DNA of 28,585 nucleotides from positions 1 through 28,585 of the forward strand of contig PAFB01000061.1 of the NCBI GenBank assembly GCA_002700865.1, read 5' to 3'. The translations under genes and the position numbers were made by a program. Shown here piece by piece: positions 21,539 to 28,585 of the stretch. Within the stretch, counting starts at the first letter, position 1; each line of letters opens with the position of its first letter. Source of the stretch: Rhodospirillaceae bacterium. Its GTDB lineage: Bacteria; Pseudomonadota; Alphaproteobacteria; UBA7985. The notes below the pieces were generated by a model. That model did not search any database and had not been told where the DNA came from. It saw only the letters and a list, made by a program, of their open reading frames with translations.

Positions 21539-22276
21539 TCAGACCCCTTCAGGTACTGCAGATTTAAAGTCGGCGACTGCGCCTGAGAACCCGCGGAACA
21601 GGGCGTCAGAGGCGATGTGGTGGCCAATGGAAAATTCGTCGAACTGAACCCGCGCACACAGCGGTCCCAGATTATCAACGGTCAAATCATGACCGCCATT
21701 GAGCCTGAGGCTCAGCGCGCGCGCGGTGTTGGCCGTGCGCTCGATCGCGTCGAGCGCCGCAGCGTGATCACCACGCTCGAAAGCAGCTGCATAGTCGCCT
21801 GTGTAAATTTCAACAGCTTCGATGGTACAGGCCGCGGCCAGCTCTACCGAGGTTGGCTCGGGGTCCACGAACACGGCAGTTCGGATACCGACCTCCCGCA
21901 TCTCCGCAGCCCAATATTCGAGGTGATCGTGATCATCGTAAGCACGCCAGCCGCGGGATGATGTCACCTCCCCCGCCATCACAGGCACCACCGTAAACTG
22001 CGTGGGTTTAAGCACCCGGACCATGTTGAACAGGTCCTCGCGCATGTCGCCTTCGACGTTGAACTCCACTTGACCGCTTTTGATCTCCGGCAGGTCAGCA
22101 ACAGCGATAACGTCATCCAGCGTGATGTGCCGCTGGTCCTCGCGCGGGTGCACGGTGATCCCCTGCGCCCCGCCTGCGATGGCCAGCTGGGCGCCTTGGA
22201 CAAGGTCCGGGGTCCCAGTGCCTCGCGAATTGCGCAGCAGAGCGATTTTGTTGATGTTGACGGACAGCAGCGTCAT
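21539..22276 (-). CDS. pdxJ: Pyridoxine 5'-phosphate synthase PdxJ, inside the suf operon
   Basis: The 245-residue TIM-barrel enzyme condenses 1-deoxyxylulose 5-phosphate with aminoacetone phosphate to give pyridoxine 5'-phosphate, the vitamin B6 precursor. Catalytic positions are kept: VNINKIALLRNSRG at the N-terminus, His and Glu/Asp/Arg in TVHPREDQRH near 41-50, Glu in EFNVEGD near 72, and His in LNGGHDL near 192. The wording (NINKIA, HPREDQRH, FNVEG, TSSRGW, SIGHHIASDAL) resembles the Bacteroidota-type PdxJ I remember more than the common proteobacterial form (NIDHIA, HLREDRRH, NLEM, PEKR). It overlaps sufB by 4 bases and lies 8 bases before sufC, so it is a full member of the operon. This suggests matched supply of PLP for SufS and possible transfer of the gene. 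Confidence 0.9.
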   Translation of the reverse strand: MTLLSVNINKIALLRNSRGTGTPDLVQGAQLAIAGGAQGITVHPREDQRHITLDDVIAVADLPEIKSGQVEFNVEGDMREDLFNMVRVLKPTQFTVVPVMAGEVTSSRGWRAYDDHDHLEYWAAEMREVGIRTAVFVDPEPTSVELAAACTIEAVEIYTGDYAAAFERGDHAAALDAIERTANTARALSLRLNGGHDLTVDNLGPLCARVQFDEFSIGHHIASDALFRGFSGAVADFKSAVPEGV

Positions 22277-23742
22277 CCCACCGAGCCTTCAAGCGAAATC
22301 GCAACCAGCTTCTGCGCTTCCACAGCAAACTCCATGGGCAGCTCCTGCAGGACGTCTTTGACGAAACCATTGACGATCAAGGCCAAAGCTTCCTCCTCAT
22401 CCATCCCGCGCTGACGACAATAAAACAGCTGCTCATCCGAGACCTTGGAGGTCGTAGCCTCGTGCTCAAACATGGTCGAAGCGTTGCCTGCTTCGATGTA
22501 GGGCACGGTATGTGCGCCGCAGCGGTCGCCGATCAGCAGGCTGTCGCATTGGGTGAAGTTCCGCGCGCCCTTGGCTGTTCGGGTAGACTTGACCAGCCCG
22601 CGGTAGGTCTGGTCTGAGCGGCCCGCAGAAATACCCTTGGCGATAATCCGTGAACGCGAATTCTTGCCGACGTGGATCATCTTTGTCCCGGTGTCAGCCT
22701 GCTGCAGGTTGTTGGTGATCGCCACCGAGTAAAACTCGCCCTGACTTTCTTCACCCAGCAGAACACAAGAAGGATACTTCCACGTAATCGCGGAACCGGT
22801 TTCGACCTGCGTCCATGACACCTTGGAGCGCGCGCCCTGACATTTGGCGCGTTTGGTCACGAAGTTGTAGATCCCACCCTTGCCGTCCTCATCGCCGGGG
22901 TACCAATTCTGGACGGTTGAATACTTGATCTCCGCGTCTTCCATAGCAACCAGCTCGACCACGGCGGCGTGGAGCTGATTTTCGTCCCGCTGTGGCGCAG
23001 TGCAGCCTTCCAGATAGGACACGTAAGCCCGGTCCTCGACCACAATCAGCGTGCGCTCGAACTGACCCGTGTTTTCGGCATTAATCCGGAAATACGTTGA
23101 CAGTTCCATGGGGCAGGTAACGCCTTCGGGCACGTACACGAACGAGCCATCTGTGAACACAGCAGAATTCAGCGCGGCAAAGTAGTTATCCGTATGCGGC
23201 ACCACTGAGCCCATATACTTCTGCACCAACGCCGGGTGCTTTTCGACCGCTTCTGAAATCGGCATGAAAATCACGCCAGCTTCGGCGAGCTTGTCGCGGA
23301 AGGTGGTTGCAACGGATACAGAGTCAAACACCACATCAACGGCGACCGAGCGCTTTTGAACCCCAGCGAGCATTTCCTGCTCGTGCAACGGAATACCGAG
23401 CTTGTTGTACGTCTCGATCAGCGCTGGATCGACGTCATCGATGGTCTCGGGACGGCTCTCCGCCGACTTTGGCGCGGAGTAATAGTAGCTGTCCTGGTAA
23501 TCGATGGGCGGAATGTTCAGTTTGGCCCAGTCGGGCGCCTCCATATCCAGCCAGTAACGATAGGCCTTCAGACGCCATTCAAGCAGCCATTCCGGTTCGT
23601 TCTTCTTCGCCGAGATGAACCGCACAATGTCTTCGCTCAACCCTTTGGGCGCGGACTCGGTCTCGATATCCGTGACGAAGCCGTACTTGTACTTTTCCGC
23701 CAGCGCAGAGACTTTTTCGATGGTTTCAGCTTCAGCAGCCAT
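22273..23742 (-). CDS. sufB: Fe-S cluster assembly protein SufB
   Basis: The 489-residue SufB is the main scaffold on which clusters form with SufC and SufD. It shows the conserved SVVPHTDNYFAALNSAVF region near 179-196, VPEGVTCPMELSTYFRIN near 204-221, and a C-terminal QCDSLLIGDRCGAHTVPYIE (398-417), whose Cys408 matches by motif the essential Cys of E. coli SufB. FEHEATTSKV follows as in the family. The gene starts 6 bases after the Rrf2 regulator and its stop overlaps pdxJ. No irregularity was seen. Confidence 0.96.
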   Translation of the reverse strand: MAAEAETIEKVSALAEKYKYGFVTDIETESAPKGLSEDIVRFISAKKNEPEWLLEWRLKAYRYWLDMEAPDWAKLNIPPIDYQDSYYYSAPKSAESRPETIDDVDPALIETYNKLGIPLHEQEMLAGVQKRSVAVDVVFDSVSVATTFRDKLAEAGVIFMPISEAVEKHPALVQKYMGSVVPHTDNYFAALNSAVFTDGSFVYVPEGVTCPMELSTYFRINAENTGQFERTLIVVEDRAYVSYLEGCTAPQRDENQLHAAVVELVAMEDAEIKYSTVQNWYPGDEDGKGGIYNFVTKRAKCQGARSKVSWTQVETGSAITWKYPSCVLLGEESQGEFYSVAITNNLQQADTGTKMIHVGKNSRSRIIAKGISAGRSDQTYRGLVKSTRTAKGARNFTQCDSLLIGDRCGAHTVPYIEAGNASTMFEHEATTSKVSDEQLFYCRQRGMDEEEALALIVNGFVKDVLQELPMEFAVEAQKLVAISLEGSVG

Positions 23743-23748
23743 ACAACC

Positions 23749-24198
23749 CTATGCCTTCTCAGCGACCGTTTCGACCGGTCCAAACATGTTCATCCAAGCT
23801 GGCGCCATTTCGGCCAGCGTTACCTTGTTCAACGCTTCGTTAACCGCCGCGTTGACCACCACCCAATTCCCGCGCATCCCACAGAACGACTGCACGCCGC
23901 AGACGTCTTCTTCACTGTCGTCCACGCAAGCGGTCAGCGCGACCGGTCCCTCGATGGCGACAATCACGTCGCCAATGCTGATCGCATCGGCTCCACGAGC
24001 CAACGTGTACCCCCCCGAAGCCCCACGCTGCGACAGCACCAGGTTTCCCTTCGTCAGCATTTTCAGCAGCTTAGAGACAGTCGGCTGGGGCAGCATCAGG
24101 TCTTCCGATAAACGCGCAGCCGACGCCGGCTCGCCATCACCAAAAGACAATTTGGTGAGCAAGATCACGGCATAGTCGGTTAGGCGTGACAGCTTCAT
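23749..24198 (-). CDS. Rrf2-family SUF operon regulator (IscR/SufR-like)
   Basis: The 149-residue protein has an N-terminal winged helix (MKLSRLTDYAVILLTKLS, with recognition part PQPTVSKLLKML) and the Rrf2 wing RGASGGYTLAR. Three cysteines, Cys91, Cys100 and Cys106, follow in the dimerisation region and are placed as in cluster-binding IscR (92, 98, 104), although the first gap is longer. I infer that it holds an iron-sulfur cluster and represses the operon when clusters are plentiful. It is the first gene of the suf transcript, so it would control itself. A dyad of suitable size lies over its start site. I avoid a gene symbol because sufR also names an unrelated-lineage cyanobacterial regulator. 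Confidence 0.9.
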   Translation of the reverse strand: MKLSRLTDYAVILLTKLSFGDGEPASAARLSEDLMLPQPTVSKLLKMLTKGNLVLSQRGASGGYTLARGADAISIGDVIVAIEGPVALTACVDDSEEDVCGVQSFCGMRGNWVVVNAAVNEALNKVTLAEMAPAWMNMFGPVETVAEKA

Positions 24199-24225
24199 CG
24201 GGTTGATCGCTCTGATCTTTTCAGG

Positions 24226-24280
24226 AATTGGACCAGCTAAGTCCTAATCAGAAAATAGAAGCGCGCGCGCTCGGTTTCAA
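24226..24280 (-). promoter_or_regulatory. Suf operon promoter with candidate Rrf2 operator
   Basis: On the minus strand TTGAAA (24280-24275) and TATTTT (24257-24252) are separated by exactly 17 bases, a good sigma70 promoter with a predicted start near 24245. Over that start lies an imperfect 23-bp dyad (24226-24248): AATTGGAC, 7 bases, GTCCTAAT on the plus strand. The inner GGAC/GTCC pairs are perfect and 6 of 8 arm positions match overall. The size fits an Rrf2 dimer site, and the position would block initiation. It lies 28-50 bases before the regulator ATG. Confidence 0.65.
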
Positions 24281-24346
24281 CCATCAACCCCGCATAGGTG
24301 CATGCGTTCTGGTGTGTCCAATTGTCCAAGGGCGGAACGCAGTCCC

Positions 24347-25756
24347 TTAATCGTCGTCCGGATCTGGTTTCACGATCCCCTCGTCACCAGACGGTGGTGG
24401 GGTTGATTTCAGGATGCGGGGCTGTTCGTCTTCGACTGGCGCAAACAGCTCGTCATCATCGACCCGATCGTCAGCCGCGACACTCCCGCCGCCGATGGAG
24501 TTTTCCTCGACTGCATCATCCTCAAAGTCGTCACTCGCCGCATCAGCCGCAGCGGTTGCACCGACACCAGCGCCGCCAGCAGAGGCGGTGGCTTTGGACG
24601 CGCTCGCCTCATCCGAATCTCCGGCATCCCCTGCGCCTTCTGCATCCGGATCACCGCCATCCCAGTAAGGGTTATTGGCGCGCTGGTGCTTCTCAATACG
24701 TCCGCCGATGATAATGGCCACTTCGTAGAGCACGTACATCGGGCCGCCGAGCATTGCTTGCGAGATAATATCTGGCGGGGTCAGCACGCCAGAGAGGATA
24801 AACAAAATGAGGACCGCAAACTTGCGGTTCTGTTTGAGGAAATCCGTCGAAACCAGCCCGGACCGCACCATTAAAGTGAGCGCAACCGGCAGCTGGAAAC
24901 CAAGACCGCCGCCAATCAGCATGCGCATTGAATCGCGCAGGTAATCAGCGATTTTGGTCTGCGGGTCGATGCTGACCTTATCCAACGGTCGCAACTGCGC
25001 CATATCGCGCAGGGCCGAGCGGTAGGCTTCACCGGCTTTGATGAATTCTTCCTTGGCCACTTCCGCAGGATTCATCGCGAAAAACGTCTCGGATGCTGCG
25101 CGGAAGGTCTCCAGCACAGTGTTGAATTCGCTGGCATTCTTCGCAAGATTGAACTCACCGCCATCCAGCGCGTAACCAATCAAAAAGTTGAACGCCATCG
25201 GCATCACGACGAAATAAACGAAGGCGATACCAATCAGATACAGCACTGGTGATGACACCAGAAACGGGCGCATTGCGCCTTTTTCATTGTTGTACAGACC
25301 CGGCGCGATGAACCGCCAGATTTGGTACAGCAGCACCGGCAATGTCAGCGTAAAGCCGACAAACAGGGCGAGCGTGAAGTCAGCAAAGAACTTTTCAAAA
25401 GGACTGGTGACGATGAAGACCGTCGGCAATCCATTCCGCTCAAAGACGGCGATAATGGGCTTGGCGAGGTACAGATAAATCGGTTTGGCCAGGAAAAACG
25501 CGCCAATGGTGAGCGCAAAAAAGATCGCAACAAAGACGAAAAGCCGCTGCCGAAGTTCTTTAAGGTGCTCCAAAAGCGGGGCCTGGCTAGGGTCAGATTC
25601 AGTCCCAATTACCGTGTCGTCTGCGTCAGAATACAGGTACTTCGGGCTTTGCCCTGTCTCGGCTTTCAGCTTGGTCTCTTCGGCGCGTTTGCGGAACAAT
25701 GACTGCATTTGCGATGCAGCACGCGACAGGCCGCCGGGCTTTTTATCGTCACTCAT
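24347..25756 (-). CDS. tatC: Twin-arginine translocase subunit TatC with large extensions
   Basis: TatC recognises twin-arginine signal peptides and forms the membrane core of the Tat translocase. The core is clear: PLLEHLKELRQRLF with Glu63, TSPFEKFFADF near 117-127, IWRFIAPGLYNNEK near 146-159, and the LTPPDIISQAMLGGPMYVLYE end of the fifth/sixth helices. At 469 residues it is far longer than E. coli TatC (258). Extra parts are an N-terminal extension (1-58), an insertion of about 60 residues in the second periplasmic loop (about 201-266, charged, helix-like), and a Gly/Ala/Asp/Glu-rich cytoplasmic tail after 356. It is last in the tatA-tatB-tatC order, three bases after tatB. Confidence 0.95.
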   Translation of the reverse strand: MSDDKKPGGLSRAASQMQSLFRKRAEETKLKAETGQSPKYLYSDADDTVIGTESDPSQAPLLEHLKELRQRLFVFVAIFFALTIGAFFLAKPIYLYLAKPIIAVFERNGLPTVFIVTSPFEKFFADFTLALFVGFTLTLPVLLYQIWRFIAPGLYNNEKGAMRPFLVSSPVLYLIGIAFVYFVVMPMAFNFLIGYALDGGEFNLAKNASEFNTVLETFRAASETFFAMNPAEVAKEEFIKAGEAYRSALRDMAQLRPLDKVSIDPQTKIADYLRDSMRMLIGGGLGFQLPVALTLMVRSGLVSTDFLKQNRKFAVLILFILSGVLTPPDIISQAMLGGPMYVLYEVAIIIGGRIEKHQRANNPYWDGGDPDAEGAGDAGDSDEASASKATASAGGAGVGATAAADAASDDFEDDAVEENSIGGGSVAADDRVDDDELFAPVEDEQPRILKSTPPPSGDEGIVKPDPDDD

Positions 25757-25759
25757 GGG

Positions 25760-26176
25760 TTAGGACGATGCCTCGGATTTGGCCGAAGCCGGAGTTTTTG
25801 CCGGAGCCGGTGCGGGTGCCGCTGCAGACTCAGTTTCGGCTTTTTTCAGGGGGGCTGGCTCTGGTTGCCAAAGGTCTTTGGTTTTTACCGCGTTTGCGGT
25901 GTCGTTGACCTCGTCCTCGACTTCTTTCATCGCATCGCGAATGTCGGATGTTGGATCAATGCTCTTGCGCAAATCCTGCGCTTCCTTGCGCAGGTCATCC
26001 AGATCGCTCTCGCGGATCATATCGTTAACGACGCCCTGGAACTCGCGAGTCAGCTTGCGCACCTGCTTCATCACCGAAGCGATGCCCTTGAAGACTTTGG
26101 GCAAGTCTTTCGGGCCGACGACCAGCAGTGCAATACCACCAATCACAATCATTTCGGTCATGCCAAGGCCAAACAC
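25760..26176 (-). CDS. tatB: Sec-independent protein translocase subunit TatB
   Basis: The 138-residue protein begins MFGLGMTEMIVIGGIALLVVGPKDLP, the single membrane helix followed by the amphipathic helix hinge typical of TatB. A charged helical region (VRKLTREFQGVVND and on) runs to about 95, and the tail is rich in Ala, Pro and Glu. TatB holds substrate with TatC. It starts 58 bases after tatA and lies three bases before tatC. Confidence 0.93.
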   Translation of the reverse strand: MFGLGMTEMIVIGGIALLVVGPKDLPKVFKGIASVMKQVRKLTREFQGVVNDMIRESDLDDLRKEAQDLRKSIDPTSDIRDAMKEVEDEVNDTANAVKTKDLWQPEPAPLKKAETESAAAPAPAPAKTPASAKSEASS

Positions 26177-26234
26177 GGCGCTTCCTCAGGTTTGAGAACG
26201 AACGAGCTTGAATGAACGGGGGCGAAGGAGCGCT

Positions 26235-26495
26235 TTAGGCGCTCTCTTTGCTTTGAGTTTCAGACTTTACCGTCTCTGACGACTCATCGTGATCGATGGT
26301 TTTCGTAGACTCAGCCTCAGCCTCAGCTTCGCCTTCCTCTTTCTTGTCGTCTTTCAGACCAGAACGGAAAGCGCTGATGCCCTTAGCCATGTCACCCATC
26401 AGGTTAGGAATACGACCACGACCGCCGAAAATCAGCAGAACAATAGCCAGCAGAATAAGCAAAACGATCGGATTACCGAGACCACCAAGACCCAT
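26235..26495 (-). CDS. tatA: Sec-independent protein translocase subunit TatA
   Basis: The 86-residue protein has one N-terminal membrane helix (NPIVLLILLAIVLLIFG), the FGGRGRIPNLMGDMAKGISAF amphipathic helix and an acidic tail, as in the alphaproteobacterial TatA. TatA polymers form the translocation path. The ATG has a strong GGAGGT site 7 bases upstream. It is the first gene of the tat group and follows a gap of about 300 bases after scpB. Confidence 0.94.
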   Translation of the reverse strand: MGLGGLGNPIVLLILLAIVLLIFGGRGRIPNLMGDMAKGISAFRSGLKDDKKEEGEAEAEAESTKTIDHDESSETVKSETQSKESA

Positions 26496-26799
26496 GAGAT
26501 TACCTCCAAAAATGGATTAGAGCCGCCACATCACGCGATAGGCCGGACCATAGAGGGGATATGGGACACCAACCCCCCATGCGCAACGCCCGCAGCTCTT
26601 GTTATTCCAGCCCAGTCGCAGAATGCAGAACACACCGCAGGCAGAGCCGAAAGATCATGTTTCCTGACCTACCAAGTCGGTCGCTATTGGACAACTGTAT
26701 TTCCGTACTACCGTCCTTACCGCTCCGCGTGCTAACAGCCTCAAGCACGCTTACCGCGGGGCTTGCGCGGGTTCTATTTAGGGCGTAGCGCGCTGTTTA
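26496..26799. other. scpB-tatA intergenic region with a hairpin
   Basis: These 304 bases hold no credible gene. A perfect 7-bp stem, GCGTGCT (26727-26733) and AGCACGC (26744-26750) around 10 bases, lies about 50 bases after the scpB stop. It lacks a T-run, so it is at best a weak terminator or RNA structure. The tatA ribosome site occupies the left end. A tat promoter probably lies here, but I could not place it. Confidence 0.35.
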
Positions 26800-27462
26800 T
26801 CAGCGGGCTTGGTCCAGTTGGATGACGTCCGCCGACGTGCCTGCGTCGACCGCTTCTTCGCCGTCTTCCATTTCAAGGTCCGTTTCGGTTTCATCGTCCT
26901 CATCCTCTTCTGAAGTTGGCAGTGAGGCCAAGCCTTCGCGCTTGTCGAGCAGGCCTGCTGCCTTGAGCTCATCCATGCCCGGCAGTTCCTTGACGGTCGC
27001 GAGACCAAAGTGATCCAAAAAGCCGTCCGTCGTGCCCCACATGAGCGGGCGTCCGGGGGTCTGTTTCCGGCCGCGCGGCTTGATCCATCCTGCTTCAAGC
27101 AGAGTATCAACCGTACCTTTGGCGACCGCGACCCCGCGAATGTCCTCGATTTCTGCGCGTGTGACCGGCTGGTGATAGGCAATGATGGCCATGGTCTCCA
27201 TCGCTGCCCGGCTCAAGCGACGACTGGCAACGCGCTGAATCGCCAGATCACCGGCGAGGTCCGAAGCGGTTCGAAACGCCCAGGCATTGCCCGCGCCCTC
27301 CAACACGATCCCGCGGTTTGCGTAGTGTGATTGCAGGGTCTCAAGGATTTCCGCGATGTCCTCATCGTCCGGAATTTGCGCCGCCAGAACGCTGGTCGGC
27401 ACTGGGTCCTTGGAGGCAAAGAGCAGGGCTTCGATTAAGCGTAGGGTGTTGAAATCACTCAT
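26800..27462 (-). CDS. scpB: Segregation and condensation protein B
   Basis: The 220-residue ScpB is a winged-helix kleisin partner (kite protein) of the SMC-ScpAB complex that compacts and segregates the chromosome. It shows NTLRLIEALLFASKDPV at the start, the LSRAAMETMAIIAYHQPVTRAEIEDIRGV central motif (from about 93) and the GRPLMWGTTDGFLDHFGL segment. The C-terminal 55 residues are strongly acidic. It overlaps scpA by 4 bases. Confidence 0.95.
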   Translation of the reverse strand: MSDFNTLRLIEALLFASKDPVPTSVLAAQIPDDEDIAEILETLQSHYANRGIVLEGAGNAWAFRTASDLAGDLAIQRVASRRLSRAAMETMAIIAYHQPVTRAEIEDIRGVAVAKGTVDTLLEAGWIKPRGRKQTPGRPLMWGTTDGFLDHFGLATVKELPGMDELKAAGLLDKREGLASLPTSEEDEDDETETDLEMEDGEEAVDAGTSADVIQLDQAR

Positions 27463-28301
27463 TCACCGCGCTCCTGACTTTCAGATTCCTCAGACTCAAA
27501 CTCCCGGTCTTCCGGCGTTTTCAGATAAATATCGCCAAACGCCCCTTCCTGCCGCAACGAGATTTCCCCCCGCCGCGCAAGTTCCAGACTGGCCGCAAAG
27601 AACGACGCCCGAGCCGAGCGGCGTTTCCCGGGTGAGGCAATGTTGATGGGCATGAAAGAAGACAGCGTGCGCCAGCTTGGAATGGGACGCCCCACAAGGC
27701 GGGAGAGGTTCTTGACCGCCTCCTCCAGCGAATACACCGGAATTTTGCGCACGGCCCGGTCGACCGCTGTATGCCGGTTTTGCACCAGCGCATACGCGCG
27801 CAGCAAATGGTAGAGCTCTACATCCAGCCGCGTTTCAACCCGGCTGGTAACTTCCATCATAGGACCACGCTGAAACCGCCGATCGCCAAGCTGGGGCAAC
27901 TCAAACACCTGCTCAGCGGCTTTTTGCATAGCCGCGAGCCTTTGCAGTCGAAAGGCAATCGCCTCAGCGGATTCAGCGGCGGCAAGGGCCTCCTCTGCTG
28001 TCGAGGGCAGCAGGATTTTGGATTTGAGATAGACCAGCCAAGCCGCCATCACGAGGTACTCAGCGGCCAAATCCAAACGCCGCTTCTTCGCTGCGTGCAT
28101 GAACCGCAGGTATTGATCGACCAGCGCCAGAATGGATATTTGCGAAAGATCGACTTTTTGCTCACGGGCTAAGTCGAGGAGCAAGTCTATCGGACCCTCA
28201 TAGCCCTCAAGCCGGAGAAACAAGCCCCCGTCAGAGCGCGGCGCGCCGCCGTCGTCCTCAAAATCCGCAGTGTCAGTATTATTATGCGACGGTGTTTCCA
28301 T
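27459..28301 (-). CDS. scpA: Segregation and condensation protein A
   Basis: The 280-residue kleisin ScpA bridges the SMC dimer. The family start is clear: LRLEGYEGPIDLLLDLAREQKVDLSQISILALVDQYL (about 29-65), followed by LDLAAEYLVMAAWLVYLKSKILLP. The C-terminal winged helix (FFAASLELARRGEISLRQE) precedes an acidic tail. The gene is translationally coupled to scpB. In many alphaproteobacteria nagZ lies between the SPOR gene and scpA; here only about 100 bases separate them. Confidence 0.95.
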   Translation of the reverse strand: METPSHNNTDTADFEDDGGAPRSDGGLFLRLEGYEGPIDLLLDLAREQKVDLSQISILALVDQYLRFMHAAKKRRLDLAAEYLVMAAWLVYLKSKILLPSTAEEALAAAESAEAIAFRLQRLAAMQKAAEQVFELPQLGDRRFQRGPMMEVTSRVETRLDVELYHLLRAYALVQNRHTAVDRAVRKIPVYSLEEAVKNLSRLVGRPIPSWRTLSSFMPINIASPGKRRSARASFFAASLELARRGEISLRQEGAFGDIYLKTPEDREFESEESESQERGE

Positions 28302-28400
28302 GGTCTCGATATAGCGCGAAACCGGGCTGGAAGGGAATTCGGCGGGCTGGGGATAAGTCCGACTTCCCCAGCCTCAAAACCATTTTTTCGACTTTCGGCC

Positions 28401-28585
28401 CTAGCCGTTGACGAAAATACACTCCTGCCCCTGCGCTTTCAGGCGAATGCAGAAATCGACAGCCGTGGTTTTGGTCGGCATCGGGCCGGCCTGGAGGCGG
28501 TAGAAAATGCCGCGTGAGGTCGAGTCATACTTCACCACACGACTGGCGAGACCACCGAGCAGTTCTGGATACTTATCTTGCAGCC
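28401..28585 (-). CDS. SPOR-domain protein, C-terminal end only
   Basis: The last 61 codons of a minus-strand gene enter from the right edge. The visible part, with RVVKYDSTSRGIFYRLQAGP and FCIRLKAQGQECIFVNG before the TAG at 28403-28401, is the C-terminal half of a SPOR domain, which binds denuded glycan strands in septal peptidoglycan. Two Cys near the end (FCIR, QECIF) could form the disulfide seen in several SPOR domains. Position upstream of scpA is typical for alphaproteobacteria. The N-terminal membrane and linker parts are outside the window. Confidence 0.85.
   Translation of the reverse strand, partial: LQDKYPELLGGLASRVVKYDSTSRGIFYRLQAGPMPTKTTAVDFCIRLKAQGQECIFVNG

Noticed and set aside
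24261..24270. GCGCGCGCGC run as a special structural (Z-DNA-like) element
   Set aside because: It is only ten bases and lies in the spacer of the suf promoter; nothing beyond base composition supports a separate role.
26561..26788. Short plus-strand open frame in the scpB-tatA gap
   Set aside because: Its Arg/Ser/Leu-rich wording has no family resemblance and no ribosome site, so I treat the gap as non-coding.

Overview
The window looks like chromosomal DNA of an aerobic, probably marine, alphaproteobacterium. Support comes from the scpA-scpB-tatA-tatB-tatC string next to a SPOR-domain gene, a SUF operon led by an Rrf2 regulator, the four-subunit sarcosine oxidase, a non-pyrrolysine MttB-family methyltransferase, and moderately high GC with dense, overlapping genes. 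The order or genus cannot be fixed from this stretch alone. I see no rRNA, tRNA, insertion sequence, prophage or CRISPR array.

Layout. (1) 1-3425, a DNA-end-processing module: a WD40-like gene on the minus strand that runs off the left edge, then divergently a metallo-beta-lactamase 'ligase-associated' exonuclease overlapping a gene of the bacterial ATP-dependent DNA ligase family. The ligase is full length, but residues at nearly every catalytic motif are replaced, so it looks like a pseudoenzyme. (2) 3531-16140, methylated-amine catabolism: an MttB-family methyltransferase, a small secreted protein, an SCP2 protein, the soxB-soxD-soxA-soxG operon, a divergent GlxA/GbdR-type AraC regulator, a VTT/DedA-like membrane protein, a small four-helix membrane protein, and a [2Fe-2S]/ASKHA protein of the corrinoid-activator type. 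Together they suggest demethylation of glycine betaine or a related amine down to sarcosine and glycine. The corrinoid protein and the methyl-THF transferase are not in the window.

(3) 16141-17106: an AT-rich intergenic stretch followed by a secreted coiled-coil protein I cannot name. (4) 17114-24280, iron-sulfur assembly: sufR-sufB-pdxJ-sufC-sufD-sufS-sufU-sufT as one tightly coupled minus-strand operon, followed by sufA with its own likely promoter laid over the operon terminator. A vitamin B6 synthesis gene (pdxJ, of a type I associate with Bacteroidota) sits between sufB and sufC, in the same transcript as the PLP enzyme SufS. A convincing sigma70 promoter with a 23-bp dyad over the start site lies upstream of sufR. 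(5) 24347-28585: tatC (with an unusual insertion and tails), tatB, tatA, scpB, scpA and the end of a SPOR-domain gene, all on the minus strand.

The observations I rate highest are the full-length but apparently dead DNA ligase kept in an operon with an intact nuclease, pdxJ embedded in the SUF operon, and the enlarged TatC. All family assignments come from reading motifs by eye; no database search was run.
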